From Solirubrobacteraceae bacterium (lineage in GTDB: Bacteria; Actinomycetota; Thermoleophilia; Solirubrobacterales; Solirubrobacteraceae): a DNA stretch of 64,000 nucleotides. Of this stretch, positions 1 through 7,249 are shown one piece after another. The notes below the pieces were generated by a model. The model searched no databases and had not been told where the DNA came from. It saw only the letters and a list, made by a program, of their open reading frames with translations. The translations under genes were made by a program, and so were the position numbers. The stretch lies in the NCBI GenBank assembly GCA_016463765.1, contig JAEMQS010000020.1:1-64000 (forward strand). Direction: 5' to 3'. The first letter of the stretch is position 1; each line of letters begins with the position of its first letter.

Positions 1-1103
1 GCCGCCATGGACGTGCCCTCGTACGTGCCCGGGAGGCCGAAGGTCCGGACCGAGCCGGTCAGCGTGAGCTGGTAGATCGGCCGGCCGATCTCCGACGGCT
101 TGCACTGCGGTTCGCCGGTGGTGCTGGCGTCCTGGCCGCCGCCGGGCGCGACGATGTCCAGGCCGCGGCCCTCGTTGCTGAACTCCGACAGGCAGCCGCG
201 CTCCGTGGTCGCGCCCACGGCGAGGACGTTGCTGGCGCGCGCGGGCCACGCGACGTCGCGGAAGCCCTCGTTGCCGGAGGCGCCGACGACGAGGACGCCC
301 TCCCGGCGAGCCTCGGCGATCGCCTCGAGGAGTTCCGGGATCTCACCCGACGTGATCTCGGGGGAGAACTCCAGGGACAGGTTGATGACGTGGGCGCCGC
401 GCCGGGTCGCGAACCGGACGCCCTTGGCGATCGCCAGCGCGTCGCCCTCGCCGATCGTGTCGAGGACGCGGATCGGCATGATGCGCGCGCCGTACGCGAG
501 GCCGGTGAGCCCGACGCTGTTGTTCGTCGCTTCGCCGATGGTCGAGGCGACGTGCGTGCCGTGGCCGTTGTGGTCGTCGGGATGGGTGTCGTTGTCGACG
601 AAGTCGTAGCCGGCGACGAAGTCCTTCGAGGTGAAGTCCGGCGACCGGCGGAACCGCCCGGCGGTGCGGTAGGCGACGCCCGTGTCGAGCACCGCCACGA
701 CGACGCCACGCCCGCCGCGCCCGCCGGCGTTCGCGGCGTTCGCCCACGCACGTGGCGCGTTGACGCTGTACGGACCGGTGAAGTTCCACTGGAGTTCCTG
801 CCAGCCCTTCCCGCTGCCGGGATCGTTGGGCACGAGCTCGGCGGGCGGAGCCTGGCGCGCGGCCGCGATCCGGGCGACGGGGTTCGGTGCGGCGCTCCTC
901 ACGAGGTCGGGACGGGCGCGCAGCGCGCGAACCGTGGTCGCAACCTCCTGGTCGCCGCCGACCTGCACGACTTTCGCCGCGCCGTGCTTGGGCGCGATCA
1001 CGACTTCGCCCTCCCGGTACGCGTCGCCCGCGGCCGCGGCGGGGGCGGCGCCGAGGCCCGCCGCGAGGGCGGCGACGGCGCACGTGATCGAAAGGCGAGA
1101 CAT
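1..1103 (-). CDS. Secreted S8 subtilisin-like serine protease, C-terminus cut by window edge
   Basis: Extracellular serine endopeptidase of the subtilase family. A signal peptide (basic MSRLS start, Ala-rich core to about residue 26) precedes a short propeptide-like segment. The catalytic Asp is in VAVLDTG (about D140), the His in HGTHVA (about H181), and the Ser in GTSMA (about S365), which is the last motif before the window edge, so any C-terminal domain is unseen. The reading frame was chosen because it alone carries all three catalytic motifs and a signal peptide; longer frames on the same strand here lack them. It is divergent from tadA with a 25-bp gap and has no strong ribosome binding site. 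A second subtilase lies at 44027. Confidence 0.9.
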   Translation of the reverse strand, partial: MSRLSITCAVAALAAGLGAAPAAAAGDAYREGEVVIAPKHGAAKVVQVGGDQEVATTVRALRARPDLVRSAAPNPVARIAAARQAPPAELVPNDPGSGKGWQELQWNFTGPYSVNAPRAWANAANAGGRGGRGVVVAVLDTGVAYRTAGRFRRSPDFTSKDFVAGYDFVDNDTHPDDHNGHGTHVASTIGEATNNSVGLTGLAYGARIMPIRVLDTIGEGDALAIAKGVRFATRRGAHVINLSLEFSPEITSGEIPELLEAIAEARREGVLVVGASGNEGFRDVAWPARASNVLAVGATTERGCLSEFSNEGRGLDIVAPGGGQDASTTGEPQCKPSEIGRPIYQLTLTGSVRTFGLPGTYEGTSMA

Positions 1104-1128
1104 GGTCCACTGAGGAAACAGCGCCGGC

Positions 1129-1620
1129 ATGCGAAAGTTCCTAGAAATGGCCGGTTCCCGCTTCTTTGCTCGAGATGAGCACTTCATGCGGCTCGCGATC
1201 CGCGAAGCGGAGCGTGCCCTGGAACATGATGACGTGCCCATCGGCGCGGTGGTCGTGCACGATGGCGAGGTCATCGGCGCGGGACACAACGAACGTGAGC
1301 TGCGTGAGGACCCGACCGCGCACGCCGAGGTGCTCGCCCTGCGCGAGGCGGCGCGCACCCTGGGCTCCTGGCGGGTGCTGGAATCGGTCCTGTACGTCAC
1401 GCTGGAGCCGTGCGCGATGTGCGCCGGGGCGATCGTCCTCGCGCGCGTGCCGCGGGTCGTCTACGGCACCGAGGACCCGAAGGCCGGGGCGGCCGGCAGC
1501 GTCATCGACGTGCTCGACGAGCCGCGGTTCAACCATCGCCCGGATGTCGCGGGCGGGCTGCTGCGCGAGGAGTGCGCCGCGTTGCTGCGCGCGTTCTTCG
1601 CCGCGCGGCGCGGGCGCTAG
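1129..1620 (+). CDS. tadA: tRNA-specific adenosine(34) deaminase TadA
   Basis: Deaminates A34 to inosine in the wobble position of tRNA-Arg(ACG). The zinc-dependent CDA-fold active site is complete: HAE (H65-A66-E67, the Glu being the proton shuttle) and PCAMC (C95, C98 as zinc ligands). The family usually starts close to the MRLAIREA segment, so the annotated start adds about 19 residues. A GAGGA box 11 nt before ATG 1129 supports it, but ATG 1147 or ATG 1186 are possible. Length of 163 residues (144 from the last ATG) suits the family. It converges with the PASTA protein gene, and the two stop regions overlap by 4 bp. Confidence 0.93.
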   Translation: MRKFLEMAGSRFFARDEHFMRLAIREAERALEHDDVPIGAVVVHDGEVIGAGHNERELREDPTAHAEVLALREAARTLGSWRVLESVLYVTLEPCAMCAGAIVLARVPRVVYGTEDPKAGAAGSVIDVLDEPRFNHRPDVAGGLLREECAALLRAFFAARRGR

Positions 1621-2567
1621 CGCGAGACGAGGATCGTGACCGGGCGCGTTGCCGCGATCCGCTTGCCCGCGGCGGGCAGGGTGGCGACGATGCGGCCCTT
1701 GCGGACGGTCGTGCCGTAGCGGGCGCGCGTCCGGCCCACCCGGCAGCCCGCGGCGCGCAGCGCCTTGCGGACCGCGGCGACGGTGCGGCCCTTGGTCTTC
1801 GGCACCTTGCACGTGCGGCGCACGATGCGGTCGCGGCCGCCCGGCGTCTGCGTGGTCTCGCTGGTCCCGGGCGCGGCGGCGGCCGTGGTGCTGAAGGCGA
1901 TCGGCAGCGCGAGGGTGCCGCCCTCGTCATCCGGCGCGAAGTCGAGCGCGATCTCGCCGTCGGGCTCGGCGAGCGCCGCCACGGAGATCCCGAGCGTGGA
2001 GCCCGAGCGCAGCCCGAGCTCGCCCATTCCGGCGGTGAAGCCGAACCAGCCGGCCGGGCTGATGTCCAGCTCGGTGGCGTTCTCGAAGTCGATCGAATCC
2101 GCGGCGGGATCCCAGCGCCCGAGCAGGGCGAGGTAGCCGGGGCCGTCCTCGTCGGCGACCAGGCCGACCCCGCTGTCGGCGCCGCCGAAGCTCTGCGCGC
2201 CGGTGGCGGGGTTCCCGTCGGTGTCGAGGTAGACGAGCAGTGCGTCGTCGGGCCGCAGCGCGTCGCGGTTGTCGACGGTGAGTCGCACGCTGACGGTGCA
2301 GTCGGCGTTCACGGCGGCGCGGACGCCGGAGATCTCGGGCGCGCCGGCCTCGGCGTCGGCGGGCGCGTCGGCGAGCGTCACGACGGCCGGCGTCGAGCTG
2401 ACGCAGGGCGCGGGCGTCGCCGCGGCGGCGGAAGGCGCCACCGCGGCGAGGACGCACACCCCGGGCAGGGCAAGAAGGCGGAGAATGGCGCGCGAGGTCA
2501 AGAGATCGTCCGTGGGGGGAGGCGATGCGGCGGGCGTTCCGTGCCTGCCAGGTCTGTTCGCCTGCAT
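1617..2567 (-). CDS. Secreted protein with C-terminal PASTA-like domain
   Basis: Unrecognised exported protein of 316 residues. An unusually long polar N-terminus (about 25 residues) precedes a hydrophobic segment at about 29-50 ending in an Ala-rich cleavage-like stretch. The middle (about 60-230) looks like an all-beta domain with a calcium-style turn (YLDTDGNPATG) and regular hydrophobic strands. Residues about 250-316 match a PASTA domain: CKVPKTKG start, AVRKALRAAGC helix and a VTILVSR final strand. PASTA domains bind muropeptides in Ser/Thr kinases and penicillin-binding proteins, so a wall-associated role is possible but inferred. The start is set by GGAGGAG 8 nt before ATG 2567; longer upstream extensions were rejected. 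Confidence 0.75.
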   Translation of the reverse strand: MQANRPGRHGTPAASPPPTDDLLTSRAILRLLALPGVCVLAAVAPSAAAATPAPCVSSTPAVVTLADAPADAEAGAPEISGVRAAVNADCTVSVRLTVDNRDALRPDDALLVYLDTDGNPATGAQSFGGADSGVGLVADEDGPGYLALLGRWDPAADSIDFENATELDISPAGWFGFTAGMGELGLRSGSTLGISVAALAEPDGEIALDFAPDDEGGTLALPIAFSTTAAAAPGTSETTQTPGGRDRIVRRTCKVPKTKGRTVAAVRKALRAAGCRVGRTRARYGTTVRKGRIVATLPAAGKRIAATRPVTILVSR

Positions 2568-2693
2568 CGAAGGTACTCCTCCGGGGGTGAGGTGTCGCCC
2601 CGGCCATTCGTCCAGAACATGGTCGTCGCGGTCATGTGCGCGTCCAGAGCGGGGTGCCGCTACCCTTGCTCGGCGCCCGTTCTGGTGCGCGTT

Positions 2694-2783
2694 GGAGGGG
2701 TGCCGGAGTGGTTGAACGGGGCGGTCTCGAAAACCGTTGTGCGGGTAACCCCCGTACCGAGAGTTCGAATCTCTCCCCCTCCG
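2694..2783 (+). tRNA. tRNA-Ser (anticodon CGA)
   Basis: The 7-bp acceptor stem GGAGGGG/CCCCTCC is perfect, with discriminator G and no encoded CCA. The anticodon stem-loop has loop CTCGAAA, giving CGA (reads UCG). The long variable arm is typical of a class II serine tRNA, and the T-arm carries GTTCGAATC. A hairpin follows 14 nt downstream. Confidence 0.95.
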
Positions 2784-2797
2784 CTTGAAGATCATGG

Positions 2798-2821
2798 GAG
2801 GCCCCGCGTGTGCGGGGCCTC
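2798..2821. terminator. Hairpin between tRNA-Ser and convergent methyltransferase gene
   Basis: A perfect 10-bp stem (GAGGCCCCGC with GCGGGGCCTC) and a 4-nt loop. It sits 6 bp beyond the stop codon of the minus-strand gene and just after the tRNA, so it could stop transcription from both sides. There is no T-run, so factor-independent termination is uncertain. Confidence 0.6.
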
Positions 2822-2826
2822 TGTGA

Positions 2827-3762
2827 TCACCCCGGCCACGCCTCTGCGATCGCTCGGACGTGCCGGTGGTCGGTGCCGCAGCAGCCGCCGAGGACCGTGA
2901 GGTTCGGCAGGTGTTCGCGCAGCTCCGCGTAGCGGGCGCCGAGGTCGTCGGGATCGCCCGCGTCGAGCACGGTCGCCTCGTCGAGTTCCGCGTGGCTCCT
3001 CGTCGACGCGTTCGCGCGCAGCCCGTGGATGCGCTCGCGCCACGCGCCGTCGCCACTGGTCCGCACGACGGCCTCGAAGTGCGTCGGGTGCGCGCAGTTG
3101 ATCATGTAGTAGGCGGGCGCGCCCCCGCTTTCGGCGTCGACCTGCTCGATCGCCTCGCCCAGCGGCTGACCGCTGGGGAGCCGCCCGTCGGTCTCGACCG
3201 TGAACGAGATCGCGGCCGGCATGCCCGCGTCGGCCGCCGCTCGGGTGATGCCGAGCGCCTCGTCGGCGTAGGTCATCGTGATCGCCGTGACCATGTCCGC
3301 CGCGGTGTCCGCGAACGTCCCCACCTGCACCGCGTGGTACTCCTGTGCCGCGTCCGCAGAGAGCAGCGCCGACGGGTTGTAGCCGTCGTCCTGGGGGCCG
3401 ATGCAGCCGCTGATCACCATCTCCTCGCCGGCCGTGCCGCGCAGCTCTTCCATGAGGGAGATGGCCTGACGGTTGAACCCGTCGAGGTCGCCCTTCGTGT
3501 ATCCGAGCTCGGCGGCCCAGCGCGGGCTGGCCCGCCAGGTGGGGCTCTCGAGCACGAAGCCGGTGCCGCGCTCGCGCGCCAGCGCGACGTACGGCTCGTA
3601 GTAGCGCCGCAGCGCCGCCGTGCCCTGCTCGCTCTTGAGCAGGTCAAAGGCGGCGAACAGCGGCAGATCGAGACCGTCGTGGAAGATCAGGCTCGTCTCG
3701 ATCCCGCCGTCCGTGAGGAACAGTTCGCCGCGCAGCTGGGGCAGGGACGTCCCGCGTGTCAT
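2827..3762 (-). CDS. Homocysteine S-methyltransferase family protein
   Basis: A 311-residue zinc-dependent methyltransferase-fold enzyme (MmuM / betaine-homocysteine methyltransferase type, TIM barrel). The N-terminus LTDGGIETSLIF is the family signature. The zinc ligands are visible: C223 in INCAHP and C294/C295 in GGCCGT near the C-terminus. The family moves a methyl group from S-methylmethionine, betaine or related donors to homocysteine or another thiol; the donor here cannot be read from sequence. Its ATG overlaps the stop of the upstream hydrolase (ATGA, 3760-3762), so the two are translationally coupled. Fairly sure of family, not of substrate. Confidence 0.88.
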   Translation of the reverse strand: MTRGTSLPQLRGELFLTDGGIETSLIFHDGLDLPLFAAFDLLKSEQGTAALRRYYEPYVALARERGTGFVLESPTWRASPRWAAELGYTKGDLDGFNRQAISLMEELRGTAGEEMVISGCIGPQDDGYNPSALLSADAAQEYHAVQVGTFADTAADMVTAITMTYADEALGITRAAADAGMPAAISFTVETDGRLPSGQPLGEAIEQVDAESGGAPAYYMINCAHPTHFEAVVRTSGDGAWRERIHGLRANASTRSHAELDEATVLDAGDPDDLGARYAELREHLPNLTVLGGCCGTDHRHVRAIAEAWPG

Positions 3763-4550
3763 CGGGTCGCCCCCTGCAGGCCGAGCACGCGGCTGACGTG
3801 TGCGCACCAGTCGGCGGGGTGGGTCGCATGCGGTGCGTGCCCCGCCCCCGGGTAGTCGTGGACGACCGCGTGTGGGACCAGGCCGGCCAGCCGCGTGACG
3901 ATCGGCCGGAACCAGGACGGGCTCATGTCGCCCTGGGTGAGCGTCACGGGGCACGTGATGTCCCCCAGCGCGTCCGGTGCGATGTGGTTCCACGCCGGAT
4001 CGCGCTGCTCGTCGCGGAAGGCGGCCGCGGAGCCGATCATCATCGCCCTCACGGGTGGCGGTAGCAGTTCCCAGGCCCCGGGACCAAGCGCGACCTCCTC
4101 GACGAACTGCGCTGCAGCGCCCTCGGCGTCGCCCGCGTCGATGCGGGCGATGACCTGGTCGACGGTCTCGACCGCGGCCTGGATCTCCGGGCTCGCCTCG
4201 ACCAGGCCGGCAAGGGGCGGCTCGTGGGCGACCACCGCGCGCACGAGGTCCGGCCGGCGAGCCGCCACCCCCAGGGCGATCGACCCGCCGAACGAGGTCC
4301 CGGCGAGATGCACCGGTCCGCGGTCCAGGCGCTCGATCAGCCGTGCGAGATCGTCCTCCTGGTCGCGGAGTGTGGCGGGCCGTCCGCTGGGGCTCGCCCC
4401 GTAGCCGCGACGGTCGCAGGCGATGACCGTGAACGATCGCGCCAGGTCGGGAGCGACGAGGTCCCAGATGGTGTGGTCGGACCAGCTGCCGTGCACCAGC
4501 ACGACCGGATCGCCCGAGCCCGTCATTGTGGAATGCAGATCGATGGACAT
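3759..4550 (-). CDS. Alpha/beta-fold hydrolase
   Basis: A 263-residue serine hydrolase. It shows the oxyanion HGS motif (VVLVHGS, about 17-22), nucleophile elbow GTSFGG (S86) and a C-terminal catalytic-His region GAGHAPH (about 240). The substrate is unknown. The start at ATG 4550 matches the usual family N-terminus (LHSTMTGSGDPVVLVHG). An in-frame ATG at 4586 would overlap the upstream regulator gene by 11 bp and add 12 residues, so it cannot be excluded. Its stop overlaps the methyltransferase start. Organisation suggests one transcript: HD/LuxR regulator, hydrolase, methyltransferase. Confidence 0.85.
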   Translation of the reverse strand: MSIDLHSTMTGSGDPVVLVHGSWSDHTIWDLVAPDLARSFTVIACDRRGYGASPSGRPATLRDQEDDLARLIERLDRGPVHLAGTSFGGSIALGVAARRPDLVRAVVAHEPPLAGLVEASPEIQAAVETVDQVIARIDAGDAEGAAAQFVEEVALGPGAWELLPPPVRAMMIGSAAAFRDEQRDPAWNHIAPDALGDITCPVTLTQGDMSPSWFRPIVTRLAGLVPHAVVHDYPGAGHAPHATHPADWCAHVSRVLGLQGATR

Positions 4551-4575
4551 GGGAGGAAGCGTCGCCCGGACGACC

Positions 4576-6162
4576 TCACGGAACATCGGTAGGCCTACCC
4601 ATCTTTCCCTCCCCGCCGATGAGCTCGTGCTCGTGCGCGAACAGCGCGAGGCCGGCGCGGCTGGACACGCCGATCTTCGCGTAGATGTTCTGGACGTGAT
4701 GCTCGGCGGTCCGTCGTGAGACGACAAGCCGCTCGGCGATCTCGGGGTTCGAGCAACCCGCGGCGACGAGCCGCGCGACCTCGACCTCACGCTCGGACAG
4801 GCCGCCCGGACGCAGGCTGGGCCGCCGGCCGCGCGGCTGGGCGCCGGCGGCGTCGAGCACCGCGGTCACCGCGTCGCCGTCAAGCTTCCCGGCCCGCGCG
4901 TCGCGCCGCAGTTCGTCGGCCGCCTGCTCGGCGCTGAGCGCGGCGCGGTGCGGCCGGTTCTGGGTCATCGCGTGGAACGCGTCGGCCGCCGCGAGGACGC
5001 GCGCGGCCGGAGGCAGGTCGTGGCCGGAACACCCCCGGAAGTAGCCCGAGCCGTCGAGGCGCTCGTGGTGCATCCCGGCGACGCGCGCCACCGGGGCGAG
5101 CGCCTGGGACGTGGCCAGGATGCGCTCGGAGTAGTAGGAGTGCATCCGGGCCTGCTCCCACTCGGCGGCGGTGAGCGGCCCGGGCTTCTCCCAGATCACG
5201 TTGGTGACCGCCACGCGCCCGAGGTCGCCGAGGAGGGCCGACAGCCGCAGGCGGCCCGTCGCCTGCGCGTCGAGGCGCAGGTTCCCCGCGGCGCGTTCGG
5301 CGAGGTGGGCGACGCCCGCCGAGTGGCCGTGCGTCCACGGGGTCTTGAGGTCGGCCAGATCGCCGAAGGCCTCGGCCACCGACCCGAGATCGGCGGGATC
5401 GATCTCGATCGCCGGTCCGGGCTCGGCGTCGAGCATCTGCTCGCGTGGATCACCGGTGCGGGTCCGTGTGAGCAGCTCGTCGGCGTCCGCGATCAGGGTG
5501 GCGACCACCTCGGGGTCGAGCAGGACGCCGGCGCGCCGGCGCAGGCCGGTGACGACGGCGTCGGTCCCGCCGATCGCGTCCAGGCGCACGGCGTCGGCGG
5601 CCGCACGGGCCACGCGTGCGGCCGGTGCGATCTCCTCGCCTGCGAGGCCGTCGGGCGGTCCCTCGCCGTTCCACCACTCCACGCACTCCTTCAGCGCCCG
5701 CTCGACCCCGGGGCCGAGCCCGACGCGCCGGCCGGTCGCGCTCGCCACCTCACAGCTGCCGACGTCGAAGTCGTGCCCGAAGCGCCGCCCTTCAGGGGTG
5801 GCCATGAAGCGCAGGATGCGAGCGCGCTCGGCCGGGCTCTTGTCCTCGAGGACCATCGGCAGGGCGACACCCGCGACCTCCTCGGGGTCGGCGACGTTCA
5901 CGCCGGCGATCGCCCGCAGGACGCGTTGCTCGTCGCCGAAGGCCTGCGCGGTCTCGTGCGAGAGCGCGCTGCACCCGACATGCATGAGCAGCGCCGTGTA
6001 GTAGGCGTCCGCGACGTCGGGCTCGGCGAAACCCCGGCGGCGGGCCAGCCCGGCCGCGAGGATGCTGGAGCGCATCGCCTCCTCCGGTGGCAGCCCGAAC
6101 CCGAGATCGCAGGCGATCGACAGGCCTCCGAGGAGGTCCGCGAGGCGAAGCCCGGCGCTCAT
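4576..6162 (-). CDS. HD-GYP-like domain protein with C-terminal LuxR HTH, degenerate HD motif
   Basis: A 528-residue probable cytoplasmic signal-output protein. The N-terminal half (about 1-270) is helical and resembles a duplicated HD-type fold (an LLMHVGC segment near residue 60). Residues about 285-420 match HD-GYP: HSAGVAHL, then HH at 365-366 and DGSGY at 370-374. The HD dyad that binds metal is replaced: the segment reads LLGDLGR (G312-D313) where HDxGK is expected, so phosphodiesterase activity is doubtful. Residues about 455-515 form a LuxR-type HTH (LSEREVEVARL ... VSRRTAEHHVQNIYAKI). GGGAG lies 9 nt before ATG 6162. Divergent from the small protein gene at 6227. Confidence 0.85.
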   Translation of the reverse strand: MSAGLRLADLLGGLSIACDLGFGLPPEEAMRSSILAAGLARRRGFAEPDVADAYYTALLMHVGCSALSHETAQAFGDEQRVLRAIAGVNVADPEEVAGVALPMVLEDKSPAERARILRFMATPEGRRFGHDFDVGSCEVASATGRRVGLGPGVERALKECVEWWNGEGPPDGLAGEEIAPAARVARAAADAVRLDAIGGTDAVVTGLRRRAGVLLDPEVVATLIADADELLTRTRTGDPREQMLDAEPGPAIEIDPADLGSVAEAFGDLADLKTPWTHGHSAGVAHLAERAAGNLRLDAQATGRLRLSALLGDLGRVAVTNVIWEKPGPLTAAEWEQARMHSYYSERILATSQALAPVARVAGMHHERLDGSGYFRGCSGHDLPPAARVLAAADAFHAMTQNRPHRAALSAEQAADELRRDARAGKLDGDAVTAVLDAAGAQPRGRRPSLRPGGLSEREVEVARLVAAGCSNPEIAERLVVSRRTAEHHVQNIYAKIGVSSRAGLALFAHEHELIGGEGKMGRPTDVP

Positions 6163-6190
6163 GCCGGCAGTCTCCCAGCATCGCCCCCAC

Positions 6191-6226
6191 GGGGGCGAAC
6201 TTTCCGGGCTGCGGCCTAGAAGGGGC
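6191..6226 (+). promoter_or_regulatory. Conserved promoter block, copy 1
   Basis: The run GGGGGCGAACTT (6191-6202), a 12-nt spacer, then CCTAGAAG (6215-6222), ending at the ATG at 6227. The same arrangement with identical spacing precedes the gene at 60400. The two 39-nt blocks including the ATG align without gaps and agree at 29 positions. It looks like a -35/-10 pair for an alternative (possibly ECF) sigma factor; that reading is inference. Confidence 0.6.
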
Positions 6227-6559
6227 ATGACCGACATCGATGCCCCGCACGCCCTCGACGTCCTGACCGCCGCGCTGGTCAGCTGGACCTCGGCCTCCAC
6301 GCAGATCGTCCATCACATGGCGACCGCGCCGACCGCGCCATCGCACAGCGAGATCACGGCGATCCTGACGAAGCTCGTCCGCGACACGCTCGAGCCGTTG
6401 AACGACCGCTATGCGCAGGAGGACGTCCACACCGGCGCGCGCATGGCCGCGGACGCGGTCGACACGCTCATGGAGGAGATCCTGCTGATGGACCACGACG
6501 CCGAGCTCGAGCCGCGCAACCGGGCCGAGCGGCGGGCGCGGCGGCGGGGGCATGGGTGA
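6227..6559 (+). CDS. Small helical protein of unknown function
   Basis: Not recognised. 110 residues with no signal peptide or membrane segment. Sequence is helical, acidic in the middle (EEILLMDHDAELEP) with a basic tail (RNRAERRARRRGHG). It may be a distant paralogue of the 103-residue protein at 60400: both have an N-terminal helix of 20-25 residues, a proline-containing turn, then an L..+R..L+P / A.......DA..L type helix pair. The start at 6227 is supported by an AAGGGG ribosome site and by the conserved upstream block. Transcribed divergently from the HD/LuxR gene with 64 bp between. Confidence 0.75.
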   Translation: MTDIDAPHALDVLTAALVSWTSASTQIVHHMATAPTAPSHSEITAILTKLVRDTLEPLNDRYAQEDVHTGARMAADAVDTLMEEILLMDHDAELEPRNRAERRARRRGHG

Positions 6560-6585
6560 GGAAAGACCGGTGCTACGTTCTCGCG

Positions 6586-6735
6586 ATGGACGATCCCAGT
6601 GTTTCTCGCGAGCCACGACGGGATGTCGACCGCGAGACGCTCCGGCAGATCCTGGCGACGCCGATCGACACGGAGCTGGCGAGCGAACTCGACGAGGCTG
6701 AGGCACCGGTGTTCGATCCCCGGCCCGGCGAGTGA
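6586..6735 (+). CDS. Small acidic protein (49 aa) of unknown function
   Basis: A short frame starting MDDPSVSREPRRDVDRETL and ending DPRPGE. It has a soluble amphipathic helix (about 16-38, ETLRQILATPIDTELASELDEAE) and the G/C-rich third positions of real genes here, except for the first few codons. TACGTT at 6574-6579 lies 6 nt before the ATG, the spacing expected for a leaderless start, and no ribosome site is present. It follows the 6227 gene by 26 bp. No family recognised; it could still be a chance frame. Confidence 0.5.
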   Translation: MDDPSVSREPRRDVDRETLRQILATPIDTELASELDEAEAPVFDPRPGE

Positions 6736-6793
6736 CGGCCATCTCCGCGCCGCGCCTCTGACCTGCCGGGCCCGGCGTCTCACCCCAGAACGA

Positions 6794-6821
6794 CGACGAC
6801 CCGCCAGATGGCGGGCCGTCG
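6794..6821. terminator. Hairpin between small gene and cold-shock gene
   Basis: CGACG-A-CCCGCC, loop AGAT, GGCGGG-C-CGTCG: an 11-bp stem with one A/C mismatch. It lies between the convergent 3' ends at 6735 and 6844, as expected of a two-way terminator. No T-run. Confidence 0.5.
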
Positions 6822-6843
6822 GTCCTGCGAAGAACTGGCGGGT

Positions 6844-7047
6844 CTAGATGACCTGAACGTTCTCAGCGTTCGGGCCCTTGGGGCCCTGGGCGGCGTCGTA
6901 CGACACCTTCGCGCCCTCGGCGAGCGTCTTGAAGCCGCTGCCGCCGATCGCGGTGTGGTGCACGAACAGGTCCTTGCCCTGGTCGTCCGGCGTGATGAAG
7001 CCGAAGCCCTTGTCGTCGCTGAACCACTTGACGGTTCCTGTTGCCAT
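6844..7047 (-). CDS. Cold-shock protein (CspA family)
   Basis: A 67-residue single cold-shock domain that binds single-stranded nucleic acid and unfolds RNA. RNP1 (KGFGFI, about 13-18) and RNP2 (DLFVHH, about 26-31) are intact, and the length is the family norm. GGAGGG lies 10 nt before ATG 7047. About 200 bp upstream is non-coding and holds a stem-loop at 7133-7153 and a palindrome at 7204-7223, consistent with the long leaders typical of csp genes. Confidence 0.95.
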   Translation of the reverse strand: MATGTVKWFSDDKGFGFITPDDQGKDLFVHHTAIGGSGFKTLAEGAKVSYDAAQGPKGPNAENVQVI

Positions 7048-7132
7048 GATGAGTCCCTCCGTGGGATGTATGTGCGCTACGTGACGCGGAGGGTGCTGAG
7101 AGGCAACAACTGCGGGACGCTGGCACTGCTTT

Positions 7133-7153
7133 GGCTCGCCCTTTTGGCGAACC
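7133..7153 (-). promoter_or_regulatory. Possible stem-loop in cold-shock gene leader
   Basis: GGCTCGCC (7133-7140), a 5-nt loop, then GGCGAACC (7146-7153): 8 bp with one mismatch, 86 nt upstream of the start codon. It may be part of a structured 5' leader; weak evidence. Confidence 0.3.
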
Positions 7154-7203
7154 CTGAGAGACAAGCGTAGCGGGTCCGGCCCCTCAGCGGTGAACGTCCG
7201 ATA

Positions 7204-7223
7204 GTGGTCGCCCTGGCGACCAC
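7204..7223. promoter_or_regulatory. Palindrome upstream of cold-shock gene
   Basis: GTGGTCGCC (7204-7212) and GGCGACCAC (7215-7223) are perfect 9-bp inverted repeats separated by CT. It lies in the 202-bp gap between the end of the enoyl-CoA hydratase gene (7250) and the start of the cold-shock gene (7047). It could be an operator or the terminator hairpin of the hydratase operon. Confidence 0.4.
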
Positions 7224-7249
7224 GATGTGACGCTCACCGTGGAAGAGGC

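Noticed and set aside
343-1110. A 255-residue Arg-rich frame on the minus strand at the left edge
   Set aside because: It lacks any motif; the frame starting at 1103 carries the complete subtilase triad.
2694-2783. tRNA-Ser genes as integration sites for a genomic island (also 47053-47141)
   Set aside because: No integrase, no direct repeat of the tRNA 3' end and no change in base composition were seen near either tRNA.
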